DNA of 37,408 nucleotides from a virus, in IMG/VR virus record IMGVR_UViG_3300021371_000048, positions 1-37,408 of that record. One strand, given 5' to 3'. The number at the start of each line of letters is the position of its first letter. Position 1 is the first letter of the stretch. A program made the translations under genes and the position numbers. The notes under the pieces are model-generated. The model was not told the origin of the DNA. It made no database searches and was given only the letters and a program-made list of their open reading frames with translations. This document shows, one piece after another, positions 5,846 to 13,382 of the stretch.

Positions 5846-7006
5846 ATGTCTTACATACACGAAAACAGGCTGGGAATAGCCTACTCTAAGCTGAGTCTGC
5901 GCGAGCCGTTCATCGCGGCCGTTATGACTCGTATTAAACGCGAGATATCTGATGAGGTACCGACTGCGGCGACCGATGGAACTCGCGTCATCTACAACCC
6001 TGACTTCATGGATAAGTGTAGTGATGAGGAATTGTTCGGGCTTGCGCTACACGAGTCGTTACACGTAATTCTCATGCACATGTGGCGGCGTGGCGAGCGT
6101 GACCCCAAACTATGGAACTTCGCTAACGATGCCATCATCAATGCGTACATACGCTCTAAGCAATACCAACTACCAGAGGGCGGTGTGTTTGTTGGGTGGG
6201 TACGCGACAGCATGGATTCTGAGTATGTCTACAAGCGTATGCAGAAAGACCAAGATGAGGATCAACAACAGTCTGGCAGTGGAGGTGGAGGTGGCGAAGA
6301 CGGGGACAGTGACGCACAAGCGGGGGGCTTTGACGGTACTGGTGACCTGATGGATGCACCCAGTGACGCGACCATGACTGACCTCGAAGCAACCATCCAA
6401 GCATCAGCAGAGATGGCCAAGGCTTGCGGGCAAGGTAGCGCGCTTATTGACAACATACTCAAGGGTACCGGCAAGTCGCGCGTCGACTGGCGTAACGAGA
6501 CGCGGGCGATGATGACCTCTGCATCTAACGACGACTACACCTACCGTCGGCCGTCTCGTCGGTTCATTGCGCAAGGTACGTACCTGCCTAGTCTGTACAG
6601 TGAAGGTCTGGGTCCGGTGTTGTTTGGTGTCGACTCATCCGCGTCCATGACCCAGCGCGAGCTTGAGCAGATTGCTAACGAGATACAGCAGTTAGTCAAT
6701 GATCTTAATCCAGCGTTCATACGTGTCGTGTATTGCGACACACAGATACAGCGCATACAGGATTTCCAGCAAGGTGACGACGTAGAACTATCATGTCGTG
6801 GCGGTGGCGGCACACGGTTCAAGCCAGTGTTCGACTACCTCGAAGACGAGATGCCCGAGGCCGTGGGCCTTGTGTACTTCACAGACCTTGAGGGTAATAC
6901 TGACGAGTGTAAGGAACCACACTGTCCAGTCATCTGGGCCAACACTGGCGGTAGCCAGCGATCTAATCAACCAAAATTTGGAGTAGTAGCCAATGTCGAA
7001 ATCTAA
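5846..7006 (+). CDS. Zincin-like plus VWA-domain protein (DUF2201-like)
   Basis: 386 residues, ATG with GGAG upstream. The N-terminal domain has a zinc-protease signature, HESLH at 69-73, preceded by a helix ('DEELFGLAL'), as in DUF2201 putative metallopeptidases. A Gly/Asp/Gln-rich linker (about 135-165) separates it from a C-terminal von Willebrand A domain. Its MIDAS begins D263-x-S265-x-S267 ('GVDSSASM'), with a later 'GGGGTRF' and 'YFTDLEG' fitting the rest of the metal site. VWA partners of MoxR ATPases recruit substrates to the ring. Whether the protease motif is active cannot be told. A third zinc ligand after HESLH was not identified with certainty. It shares a leader with the ATPase. 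Confidence 0.85.
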   Translation: MSYIHENRLGIAYSKLSLREPFIAAVMTRIKREISDEVPTAATDGTRVIYNPDFMDKCSDEELFGLALHESLHVILMHMWRRGERDPKLWNFANDAIINAYIRSKQYQLPEGGVFVGWVRDSMDSEYVYKRMQKDQDEDQQQSGSGGGGGEDGDSDAQAGGFDGTGDLMDAPSDATMTDLEATIQASAEMAKACGQGSALIDNILKGTGKSRVDWRNETRAMMTSASNDDYTYRRPSRRFIAQGTYLPSLYSEGLGPVLFGVDSSASMTQRELEQIANEIQQLVNDLNPAFIRVVYCDTQIQRIQDFQQGDDVELSCRGGGGTRFKPVFDYLEDEMPEAVGLVYFTDLEGNTDECKEPHCPVIWANTGGSQRSNQPKFGVVANVEI

Positions 7007-7277
7007 CAATTACAACAGCCCCGCCCACAGACTGACGCGAATAGAAAGCAAACTTGTCCGTGGGTTTGAAGAGCTGGGGGTCAGCCTTGACGTTGATCCT
7101 GACTGGATGACAGTCGACGAGGAAGAAAGCACGGTCTACGTTTCGACGATAGGCCGATCTCTCGTGGTTGTCATACAAGAGATGAAAGCCAGAGGTGCGG
7201 AGAAAGTGGGTCAGCACTATGACATCGTGCACCGTGGGCAAGTGGTTGCGACAGTTTTATATAGCCCGCGGTTTTAG
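6993..7277 (+). CDS. Hypothetical protein, 94 aa
   Basis: ATG overlaps the end of the VWA gene by 14 bases; GGAG lies about ten bases upstream, within that gene. The small soluble protein starts MSKSNNYNSPAHRLTRIESK. A helix and an acidic turn ('DVDPDWMTVDEEES') are followed by three short strands ('VYVSTI', 'SLVVVIQ', 'VVATVLY'). No motif is recognised. Coupling suggests it is made together with the VWA protein. Confidence 0.6.
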   Translation: MSKSNNYNSPAHRLTRIESKLVRGFEELGVSLDVDPDWMTVDEEESTVYVSTIGRSLVVVIQEMKARGAEKVGQHYDIVHRGQVVATVLYSPRF

Positions 7278-7279
7278 CT

Positions 7280-7642
7280 ATGAAGCTAACAAAAGAGGAA
7301 ATGGTCGAAGTGTTTCAGCTACGTACGCGACGTACAAGCTGGGAAAGCTTGGGGCTAATTTTTAAGGTGTCGCCTAATACTTTGAAGAGGTACTACAAAA
7401 TGGCCGAGGCTGACGGATTCGCCATATGGCAAAAGCCTATAAAGCCGGATGAGTCGGCGACGTTACTGCGTATGTTCGATGCGCTGTCCGGTACTTGTTT
7501 TTCACAAGCCAACAACGACGTTATTCTGGATACCAACACCAATAGCACATTCGAGTGGGGCGAGGTGCAAGAAGCACGGCGCAAGATAAAAGAACTTATT
7601 AACTTTGCTAATTCCCACGGGATTAAGGAGAACACACTATGA
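7280..7642 (+). CDS. Putative HTH DNA-binding protein, 120 aa
   Basis: ATG 7280 follows the previous stop by two bases. No strong Shine-Dalgarno was seen; an in-frame ATG at 7301 has AGAGGAA, but too close. Residues about 5-40 ('EEMVEVFQLRTRRTSWESLG', then 'LIFKVSPNTLKRYYKMAE') have the shape of a helix-turn-helix like those of resolvase or sigma-4 type proteins. The rest is helical with no known motif. The 3' end contains dyad site 8. It is probably a transcription regulator; the target is unknown. Confidence 0.6.
   Translation: MKLTKEEMVEVFQLRTRRTSWESLGLIFKVSPNTLKRYYKMAEADGFAIWQKPIKPDESATLLRMFDALSGTCFSQANNDVILDTNTNSTFEWGEVQEARRKIKELINFANSHGIKENTL
7611..7624. promoter_or_regulatory. ATTCCC-N2-GGGAAT dyad, site 8 (one mismatch)
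   Basis: ATTCCCACGGGATT differs at one base of the right arm. It lies inside the last codons of the preceding gene and ends 14 bases before ATG 7639, followed by AAGGAG. It is the last copy; none was noticed to the right. Confidence 0.7.
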
Positions 7643-7911
7643 CTGCAATACACACAAACGACATGTATTGGGACTGCGAGTGCGAGACAGATAATTATTT
7701 CAACCACGTGTCAGTCACGAAATGCCTGCATTGCGGCGCTGAGTACGACGAGATGCCCAACAGCCGCGTCGATGAATTAATCGCGTTTGCTTGTGCGACT
7801 ATGCTACGGCAACAAATGCGCGCAAATCCAAACCACGAAAAGATAGCGGAGACTCCAATACTCGTGGCTGACTTAGCATCAATCCTTAGAAACAGAGGGT
7901 GTAAAGTATGA
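7639..7911 (+). CDS. Small zinc-ribbon-like protein, 90 aa
   Basis: ATG overlaps the preceding gene (ATGA) with AAGGAG seven bases upstream. The N-terminal part has C-x-C (residues 13 and 15, 'WDCECE') and C-x2-C (29 and 32, 'KCLHCGAEYD'), a plausible four-cysteine zinc site. A helical C-terminal half follows, with no known motif. Zinc ribbons of this size usually bind nucleic acid or a protein partner. The function is not known; it is followed by another coupled small gene. Confidence 0.6.
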   Translation: MTAIHTNDMYWDCECETDNYFNHVSVTKCLHCGAEYDEMPNSRVDELIAFACATMLRQQMRANPNHEKIAETPILVADLASILRNRGCKV

Positions 7912-8135
7912 GCGAGCAAATTAAGACCGAAGCCGATGTTATATCGACTCTGCTTTCCTACTTACAGCTACACTACATAAAAGTTAGTGAGACGGGTGAA
8001 CAACACTTTACAGTTGCAATAGACCCAGTAGAACTGACACAGTGTATCGCAGTGCTAGCGAGGGCAAGAGTAATGCGCGAGTACGATATAGGAACGGCCG
8101 AGGGGCCGTTAACTACCAACCCACTAAACTACTGA
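7908..8135 (+). CDS. Hypothetical protein, 75 aa
   Basis: ATG overlaps the previous stop by four bases, with GAGGGTG upstream. The sequence (starts MSEQIKTEADVISTLLSYLQ) suggests two helices around a central strand ('HFTVAIDP'). No cysteines or membrane segments with recognisable roles were seen. It lies in the run of small coupled genes before the polymerase block. Function unknown. Confidence 0.6.
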   Translation: MSEQIKTEADVISTLLSYLQLHYIKVSETGEQHFTVAIDPVELTQCIAVLARARVMREYDIGTAEGPLTTNPLNY

Positions 8136-8146
8136 GGAAGCTTGAT

Positions 8147-8266
8147 ATGGGCAAAGAACCATGCTCAATAACGGATGACCCCTACAACGACTACTCCGAT
8201 TACATCGAGGGTGAAGGGGTGTACAAGAACCACTGGCTAGACGAGGAGGAAGAGGAAGAGGAATAA
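8147..8266 (+). CDS. Acidic micro-protein, 39 aa
   Basis: ATG 8147 has GAGGAAG six bases upstream; a longer version starting at 8042 would overlap the preceding gene almost entirely and is less likely. The 39-residue product starts MGKEPCSITDDPYNDYSDYI and ends in seven consecutive glutamates, so it is extremely acidic. Such tails can mimic DNA or bind basic proteins. It is the last gene before a hairpin and a gap, so it closes this gene cluster. Confidence 0.5.
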   Translation: MGKEPCSITDDPYNDYSDYIEGEGVYKNHWLDEEEEEEE

Positions 8267-8393
8267 AAAACGCCCATCACTAGGATGGGCGAAGCACTAC
8301 CGCAAGGAAGATCGTACATGTTGAACTTACCACTATAAGTTCACTAACAATTACACCACTTTTTTACTTACCAAACAATAGCTTGAGGTTTAC
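8267..8393. promoter_or_regulatory. Intergenic gap with two hairpins
   Basis: A perfect 8 bp stem CGCCCATC/GATGGGCG with a 5-base loop (8271-8291) follows the acidic gene. Six A precede it and no T tract follows, so as an intrinsic terminator it would work on the leftward strand. On the + strand it may still slow or end transcription, or protect the mRNA end. A second inverted repeat, TGAACTT/AAGTTCA (8322-8343), lies closer to the next gene and may be an operator. Together they divide the accessory genes from the replication block. Confidence 0.55.
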
Positions 8394-8573
8394 ATGGATT
8401 TTAACTGTTACGTATGCGGGTTTCAGATGATATGGGGCGGCGATGAAGTTGTACAAGACGACTTTGAAGGTATAGAGATGATCGAGACTAATTTTAGTTG
8501 CTCAGTCTGCAAGGCTACAGCGCTCGTCTACCACAGCCACACTGACAATACTTCCGACAATTACGGGGAATGA
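8394..8573 (+). CDS. Zinc-ribbon protein, 59 aa
   Basis: An uninterrupted frame from ATG 8394 (TTGAGG upstream) runs to TGA 8571-8573, which overlaps the polymerase start (ATGA). Two C-x2-C pairs, C5/C8 ('NCYVCGF') and C36/C39 ('SCSVCKA'), separated by 27 residues form a classic zinc-ribbon arrangement. The middle is acidic ('QDDFEGIE'). Translational coupling to the DNA polymerase suggests a replication accessory role, which is inference. The gene is short but well supported by both cysteine spacing and coupling. Confidence 0.7.
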   Translation: MDFNCYVCGFQMIWGGDEVVQDDFEGIEMIETNFSCSVCKATALVYHSHTDNTSDNYGE

Positions 8574-10414
8574 GCATGGAGATTATCACTTGCGATTTCG
8601 AGACTTACTACGACAGAGACTTCTCGCTCAGTAAAATACAGACGGATGAATATATCCTCGACGATAAGTTTCAAACGATTATGGTCTGCCTGATCGATGG
8701 GGAGGGCAAAGAGACCGTATTAGCTGGCTCCGAAGACGAACTACGTCGGGCACTGCATGATTACAGAGACTGGTCACAGGTAGCCATACGGTGCCATAAC
8801 ACGCTGTTCGATGGGTTTATTCTTTCGCAGAGGTACGGGGTAAAGCCCAAACTGTGGATGGATACGCTGTCGCAGTCACGTATGGTTTTCCCGTTCCTGC
8901 GCTCGCACAGTCTAGCCAATACAGCTAGGCATTTGGGCATTGGGGAGAAGGGCACCGCAGTTACAAATATGATGGGCAAGCGCCTCGAAGACATGACCCC
9001 TCAAGATATCGAAGAGTACGCGGAGTACTGCATACAGGACACACGGCTGTGTAAACAGATGGGGGAACACTTTGATAAGTTCACACCGCCGCTCGAAGCT
9101 CGTCTTATAGACATGACCATCCGCATGTTCACAGAGCCACAGCTGGTCGGTGATACCGACATGATGCAAGACCTATACGACACAGAAGTTGCACGGAAAG
9201 AAGGGCTGCTGGCACTGGCCAATCTCGATAGATCAGAGCTGATGTCGGCTAACAAGTTTGCGGAGCGGTTGAAAGCGTTGGGCGTCACACCACCCACAAA
9301 GATAAGCCCGCGGACAGGCAAGGAGACCTTCGCATTCGCCCGTACAGACAGAGCATTCACAGCACTGCAAGAGCACGAAAACCCCGATGTGCAGGCACTA
9401 GTGGCCGCTAGGATCGGTGCTAAGACCACCATCGCGGAGACTCGCGCACTGCGATTTTTGAACATGGCCAAGCGCGGGCCGTTGCCGGTATACCTCAGTT
9501 TCTGGGGGGCCAAGACGACTGGGCGATACTCTGGTGGCAACAAGGTAAATTGGCAGAACCTACCTGCTCGGGGTGTGTCTGCTGGGCTACGCCGTGCGCT
9601 GTGCGCACCGGAAGGTCATTCCGTCCTTGTGTGTGACTCATCAAACATCGAGCTACGCACCGTCATGGCATTGGCAGGGCAGTATGACGCGATAGAGAAA
9701 CTTGAAGCAGGCGTCGACATGTACTGCGACTTCGCGTCCCAGCTGTTTGGCAGAGAGATAACTAAAGCTGATAAAGCGGAACGATTTCTTGGTAAGACCG
9801 CCATGCTGGGCTTGCAGTACGGTGCTGGAGCCCAGCGGTTTTGTGAGATGGTTAGGCAAGCGTCAGATTATATAGATGGGGTAGACCCGATTACTTTTGA
9901 TCGTGCTCAAGAGGTAGTAAATCTTTATCGCAGTGTGTATTACAAAGTCGTCAATCTGTGGCACTATTGTCAGGACGTAGTGTTACCAGACATAGCTAAC
10001 GGCTGTTCACTTATTAACGTAGATCATAACGGCTGGTTCATTACACAGAAAGACGGTTTCGGCAGGCCGGGAGAACCGGGTGTCGTTTATCACGACTTGC
10101 GGTTAGAGGAAGGCGAATGGGTTTACCAAAAGGGCAGGATGGATGTGCGCATCTACGGACCCAAGGTGGTAGAAAACCTATGTCAGCACGCAGCGATGCG
10201 CATTGTGATGTGGCAGACAGCGCGGGTTAACGAACGCTATCCCGTACGCTTATCAGTGCACGATGAAGCAGTGATGGTCGTACCAAATGAACAACTAGAT
10301 GAAGCAAAGCGGTACGTAGAAGAATGCTTCACACTAACTCCCAAGTGGTGCAGGGGTCACATTCCTGTCGCTTGCGAGTATGAAGTAGGGAGGTCGTATG
10401 GAGATGCCAAATAA
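8570..10414 (+). CDS. Family A DNA polymerase with 3'-5' exonuclease
   Basis: 614 residues; copies the phage genome. The N-terminal DnaQ-like proofreading domain has D9 and E11 in 'CDFET', 'CHNTLFDGF' (about 75-83) and 'YCIQDTRLC' (about 152-160), the Exo I-III set. Polymerase motif A is D356 ('VCDSSNIELR'), motif B is around K409 with 'GLQYG', and motif C is H564-D565-E566. No 5'-3' exonuclease domain is present, as in T7-like enzymes. Motif A reads DSSNIELR rather than the usual DYSQIELR. ATG overlaps the zinc-ribbon stop; a second ATG two codons on is also possible. It opens the replication block. Confidence 0.95.
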   Translation: MSMEIITCDFETYYDRDFSLSKIQTDEYILDDKFQTIMVCLIDGEGKETVLAGSEDELRRALHDYRDWSQVAIRCHNTLFDGFILSQRYGVKPKLWMDTLSQSRMVFPFLRSHSLANTARHLGIGEKGTAVTNMMGKRLEDMTPQDIEEYAEYCIQDTRLCKQMGEHFDKFTPPLEARLIDMTIRMFTEPQLVGDTDMMQDLYDTEVARKEGLLALANLDRSELMSANKFAERLKALGVTPPTKISPRTGKETFAFARTDRAFTALQEHENPDVQALVAARIGAKTTIAETRALRFLNMAKRGPLPVYLSFWGAKTTGRYSGGNKVNWQNLPARGVSAGLRRALCAPEGHSVLVCDSSNIELRTVMALAGQYDAIEKLEAGVDMYCDFASQLFGREITKADKAERFLGKTAMLGLQYGAGAQRFCEMVRQASDYIDGVDPITFDRAQEVVNLYRSVYYKVVNLWHYCQDVVLPDIANGCSLINVDHNGWFITQKDGFGRPGEPGVVYHDLRLEEGEWVYQKGRMDVRIYGPKVVENLCQHAAMRIVMWQTARVNERYPVRLSVHDEAVMVVPNEQLDEAKRYVEECFTLTPKWCRGHIPVACEYEVGRSYGDAK

Positions 10415-10425
10415 ATGGGGGTTTT

Positions 10426-11115
10426 ATGTCCAAACCAATGGCGATGTCATACAGCCGATTAAGTACGTTCGAGCAGTGCCCAGCTAAATTTGATTACTTA
10501 TATGTTACTAAGCTAGCGCGTGATGCAGGTAGTGAAGCTAGCGAGTATGGGAACCGTGTCCATGAAGTCCTTGAGAACTACGGTAAGGATGAGTTAGACC
10601 TAGATTCTTTGGGGCTAGAAGGTAAACAAACCCTTAAAAGGTGGGGTTCTGTTGTTGACTCTATAAAAAACAAATCAGGAGATAAATACTATGAATTCAA
10701 TATGGCAGTGGATAAAGACAATAACCCAGTTGATTGGTTTGACAGTGGCGTTTTTATTCGCTCTATTGCTGACGTACTTGTTGTGGACGATAGTGTGGCT
10801 TACTGCCTTGACTATAAAACCGGGAAAGTTAGAGAAAATCCGACACAGCTACAACTCTTCGCAGCAATGGTGTTCTGGCATTTCCCAGAAGTTGAAACAG
10901 TTAAAACCTCGTTTATTTGGTTGAAGTTTGACGAGATTACTAACGCTACATATCAACGTAGGTATTTGTCGGCGTTGTGGGAGGGCCTCAAACCAAGGTT
11001 TGACAAGGTCCAAGAAACAATAGATCTGGGTGTATTTGATACGAAGCCATCTGGTTTGTGCCCGTGGTGTCCTGCTAGAAGTATGTGCCCTGACGCACGA
11101 GGAGGAAGAAGATGA
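10426..11115 (+). CDS. PD-(D/E)XK nuclease, Cas4/RecB-like, with Fe-S cysteines
   Basis: 229 residues; probably a DNA exonuclease in recombination or genome processing. The N-terminus 'YSRLSTFEQCPAKF' with C18 is typical of this family, followed by a His motif ('GNRVHEVLE', about 42-50). The catalytic residues are D116 ('IADVL') and D129-Y130-K131. C212, C215 and C221 ('CPWCPARSMC') with C18 form the four-cysteine set that binds a 4Fe-4S cluster in Cas4 and AddB. It starts 12 bases after the polymerase gene with GGGGG upstream, and its stop overlaps the VRR-NUC start. No CRISPR is nearby, so it is a phage replication/recombination nuclease. Confidence 0.9.
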   Translation: MSKPMAMSYSRLSTFEQCPAKFDYLYVTKLARDAGSEASEYGNRVHEVLENYGKDELDLDSLGLEGKQTLKRWGSVVDSIKNKSGDKYYEFNMAVDKDNNPVDWFDSGVFIRSIADVLVVDDSVAYCLDYKTGKVRENPTQLQLFAAMVFWHFPEVETVKTSFIWLKFDEITNATYQRRYLSALWEGLKPRFDKVQETIDLGVFDTKPSGLCPWCPARSMCPDARGGRR

Positions 11116-11417
11116 AAAACGAAGGCGACGTAAAGAAAGAAGTAAAAAAGTTGCTGAACAGTTTCCCAAAAAATGAGATGTGGTACTACATGCCCTCTGC
11201 CAACGGCTATGGTAGGTCGGGGATTCCAGACTTTGTCGGCAACTACAAAAGCAGTTTCTTTGCGATAGAAACTAAGTTCGGGAGTAACTCCCCAACAAAC
11301 AACCAATTGCGTGAAATAGAACACATCATACAGTCGGGGGGTAGGTGTTGGATCGTGCGTGAAAGCTCCATTAGAGAATGGCAAGACGAGTTTAGGGGGT
11401 GGGCGAGTCTGTGCTAG
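11112..11417 (+). CDS. VRR-NUC domain endonuclease
   Basis: 101 residues, ATG overlapping the preceding stop, with GAGGAGGAAG upstream. The single domain has E10, 'GRSGIPDFVG' (D40) and 'FFAIETK' (E53, K55), the PD-(D/E)XK core of the stand-alone VRR-NUC family. These proteins are thought to cut branched or flapped DNA, like Fan1 nucleases. In many phages they sit beside an SNF2 helicase gene, as here, where the two genes overlap by 19 bases. It probably works with that helicase in resolving or processing replication intermediates. Confidence 0.9.
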   Translation: MKNEGDVKKEVKKLLNSFPKNEMWYYMPSANGYGRSGIPDFVGNYKSSFFAIETKFGSNSPTNNQLREIEHIIQSGGRCWIVRESSIREWQDEFRGWASLC

Positions 11418-12964
11418 TTGTACCCGACAAAAAAATGCTCATCATTGATAGCTCCCACAACGAGTCAGTAAGGCAGTTTATACCGCACGCTAAAGAGCTA
11501 ACGCACAACGGTAAGTCTATGGTGGCTGTACCGTTTGGGCCGATCGAGGCGATGGTACTGCGCAATATGGGGTTTAGCGTTCCAGACCCTATAAAGCAGT
11601 ACTACAGTTGGCCTGCGCGGTTCAAGCCCATGGACCACCAGATCGATACTTCTTCGTTTCTCACGGCTCATAAGCGTGCGCTATGCCTGAATGCTCCGGG
11701 TACTGGGAAGTCCATTAGCTCGCTGTGGGCGGCTGACTTCCTTCTTACAGAAGGTGTGATAAAGAAAATTGTTATCGTAGCGCCACTAAGTACGCTAAAA
11801 GTTGTGTGGGGTGCAGAGATTCGGCACCACATGCCACACCGGCAGTTTGTGATCTGCACTGGCACAAAGAAGAAACGGATAGAGTTGCTACAGCAGACCG
11901 GTGTGCAGTACGTAATCATCAATCATGATGGGTTCACCAACATGCGTGACTACATGACTGATGTGGACTTGGTTATATACGATGAAGCGACGGCACTTAA
12001 GTCACCGTCATCACAGAGGTTTAAATTATTTTTTAAATGGGTAAACACACACCACCCGTGGTTGTGGATGTTGACAGGTACACCGATATCACAGACCCCA
12101 GCTGACGCATGGACACTGGCGCGCCTCGTGGAGTCACCAAGCGTGCAACGTAGTTTCACCGCGTTCAAAGATGTGGTGATGAAAAAGGTAACGCAGTTTA
12201 AGTGGATACCCAGAGAAAACTCGCTGGAGATATGTAAAAAAGTTTTGCAGCCCTCTATACGGTTCTCGCTGGATGAATGTAAGGATCTACCAGCTACAAA
12301 CTTTGTGGGGAGAAAAACAGACCTGTCTAAGCAGCAACAGAAAGCATTTAAGGATATGCAGGACCGAGCAGTTACGACATTTAAAGACGGTCAAGTCACA
12401 GCAGCGAACACAGCTGTCATGCTTTCAAAGCTATTGCAGATTGCGTGCGGCGTTGTGTACACCGAAGATTCGTCGATTGCCTTAGATTGTACTGAGCGGT
12501 ATAATACTTTAACTAACTTGCTAAATGAGATCGGCGACAAAGCCATAATATTTGTGCCACTCAAAGGTGTGCAGAGGTTTTTACTGGACAAACTTCGTGC
12601 GGATAAATTTACTGTCGAGCTAGTAAATGGCGATGTGAGTAAAAAAGACCGCGATGAGATATTCCATAACTTTCAGCACACCGATGAGCCTAAAATATTG
12701 CTAGCACACCCGAAGGTTGCGGCACATGGTTTGACGCTTACGGCTTCAAAAGACATTGTTTGGTACGCCCCTATATATTCGCTGGAGCAGTACGAACAAG
12801 CTAATGCACGGATACGCAGACTGAGTACGGAAGGTAAAACAACTGTCTGGCATATCTATGCTACTAACTTCGAGGCGGAACTTTATCGTCGGTTGCGCAA
12901 GAAGCAAAGCACGCTGGCTGAGTTTTTAGACTTGGTGCGTGGCGTAAATCATGATGAATCATGA
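11399..12964 (+). CDS. SNF2-family DNA helicase/translocase
   Basis: 521 residues from GTG 11399; GTG 11411 is a possible alternative with better spacing from AGGGGG. Helicase motifs are in order: motif I 'APGTGKS' with K104, motif Ia 'VIVAPLSTL', motif II DEAT at 195-198, motif III 'LTGTP' at 225-229, and motif VI 'QANARIRR' from Q467. SNF2 proteins move along double-stranded DNA. In phages they are thought to remodel forks or strip proteins. The long N-terminal part (1-75) has no known motif. The gene overlaps VRR-NUC; the pair is commonly coupled. Confidence 0.93.
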   Translation: MGESVLVVPDKKMLIIDSSHNESVRQFIPHAKELTHNGKSMVAVPFGPIEAMVLRNMGFSVPDPIKQYYSWPARFKPMDHQIDTSSFLTAHKRALCLNAPGTGKSISSLWAADFLLTEGVIKKIVIVAPLSTLKVVWGAEIRHHMPHRQFVICTGTKKKRIELLQQTGVQYVIINHDGFTNMRDYMTDVDLVIYDEATALKSPSSQRFKLFFKWVNTHHPWLWMLTGTPISQTPADAWTLARLVESPSVQRSFTAFKDVVMKKVTQFKWIPRENSLEICKKVLQPSIRFSLDECKDLPATNFVGRKTDLSKQQQKAFKDMQDRAVTTFKDGQVTAANTAVMLSKLLQIACGVVYTEDSSIALDCTERYNTLTNLLNEIGDKAIIFVPLKGVQRFLLDKLRADKFTVELVNGDVSKKDRDEIFHNFQHTDEPKILLAHPKVAAHGLTLTASKDIVWYAPIYSLEQYEQANARIRRLSTEGKTTVWHIYATNFEAELYRRLRKKQSTLAEFLDLVRGVNHDES

Positions 12965-12988
12965 TGACTAAACTACTAAGGAGATTGT

Positions 12989-13372
12989 ATGAACTACGAA
13001 CAAGCGGCCGAGAAATATTTAAAGGTCAAAAAAGATATGGAAGCTCTCGACAGGGAGTTCAAAGAGCGTAAGGCTAAAGTACGTGAAAAGTTAGTCGTAC
13101 TTGAAAACTGGTTTACTGCGAAGGCACAAGAAGACGGTCTGTCGTCGGTCAAAACGTCTTGCGGCACCGCTTACTGGTCAACGCACCACTCAGCGACAGT
13201 CGCGTCGCGTGAAGACTTTTTTAGCTTTTGTAAGGATGAGGATGCGTGGGACTTGCTTGAAGCACGTGCATCTAAAACCGCAGTAAAAAGCTATATCGAG
13301 GCGGCAGGGGAACCACCACCCGGCGTCAACTACAGCGCAATAAATGTGTTTAATTTCCGTAGAGCAAACTGA
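12989..13372 (+). CDS. Conserved phage protein with N-terminal coiled coil
   Basis: 127 residues, ATG with AAGGAG upstream. Residues 1-50 form a charged helix (begins MNYEQAAEKYLKVKKDMEAL, probably coiled coil). Then 'SVKTSCGTAYWSTHHSATV' and a C-terminal 'PPGVNYSAINVFNFRRAN' look like a conserved globular part. The layout, helix then strands, is reminiscent of Gam-like or other small replication-associated phage proteins, but I cannot name a family. It lies between the helicase and the presumed SSB, which suggests a DNA-metabolism role. Confidence 0.7.
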   Translation: MNYEQAAEKYLKVKKDMEALDREFKERKAKVREKLVVLENWFTAKAQEDGLSSVKTSCGTAYWSTHHSATVASREDFFSFCKDEDAWDLLEARASKTAVKSYIEAAGEPPPGVNYSAINVFNFRRAN

Positions 13373-13382
13373 GGCAATAAAT

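Noticed and set aside
8271-8291. Intrinsic terminator for the rightward genes
   Set aside because: The stem is strong but no T tract follows on the + strand; the tract is on the other side, so it was listed only as a hairpin in a gap.
9001-9543. Leftward open frame of 180 codons inside the DNA polymerase gene
   Set aside because: It is antisense to conserved polymerase sequence and its product has Ser/Ala-rich shadow composition.
10426-11115. cas4 gene of a CRISPR system
   Set aside because: The protein has Cas4-like motifs, but there are no other cas genes or arrays. It lies in a phage replication operon.
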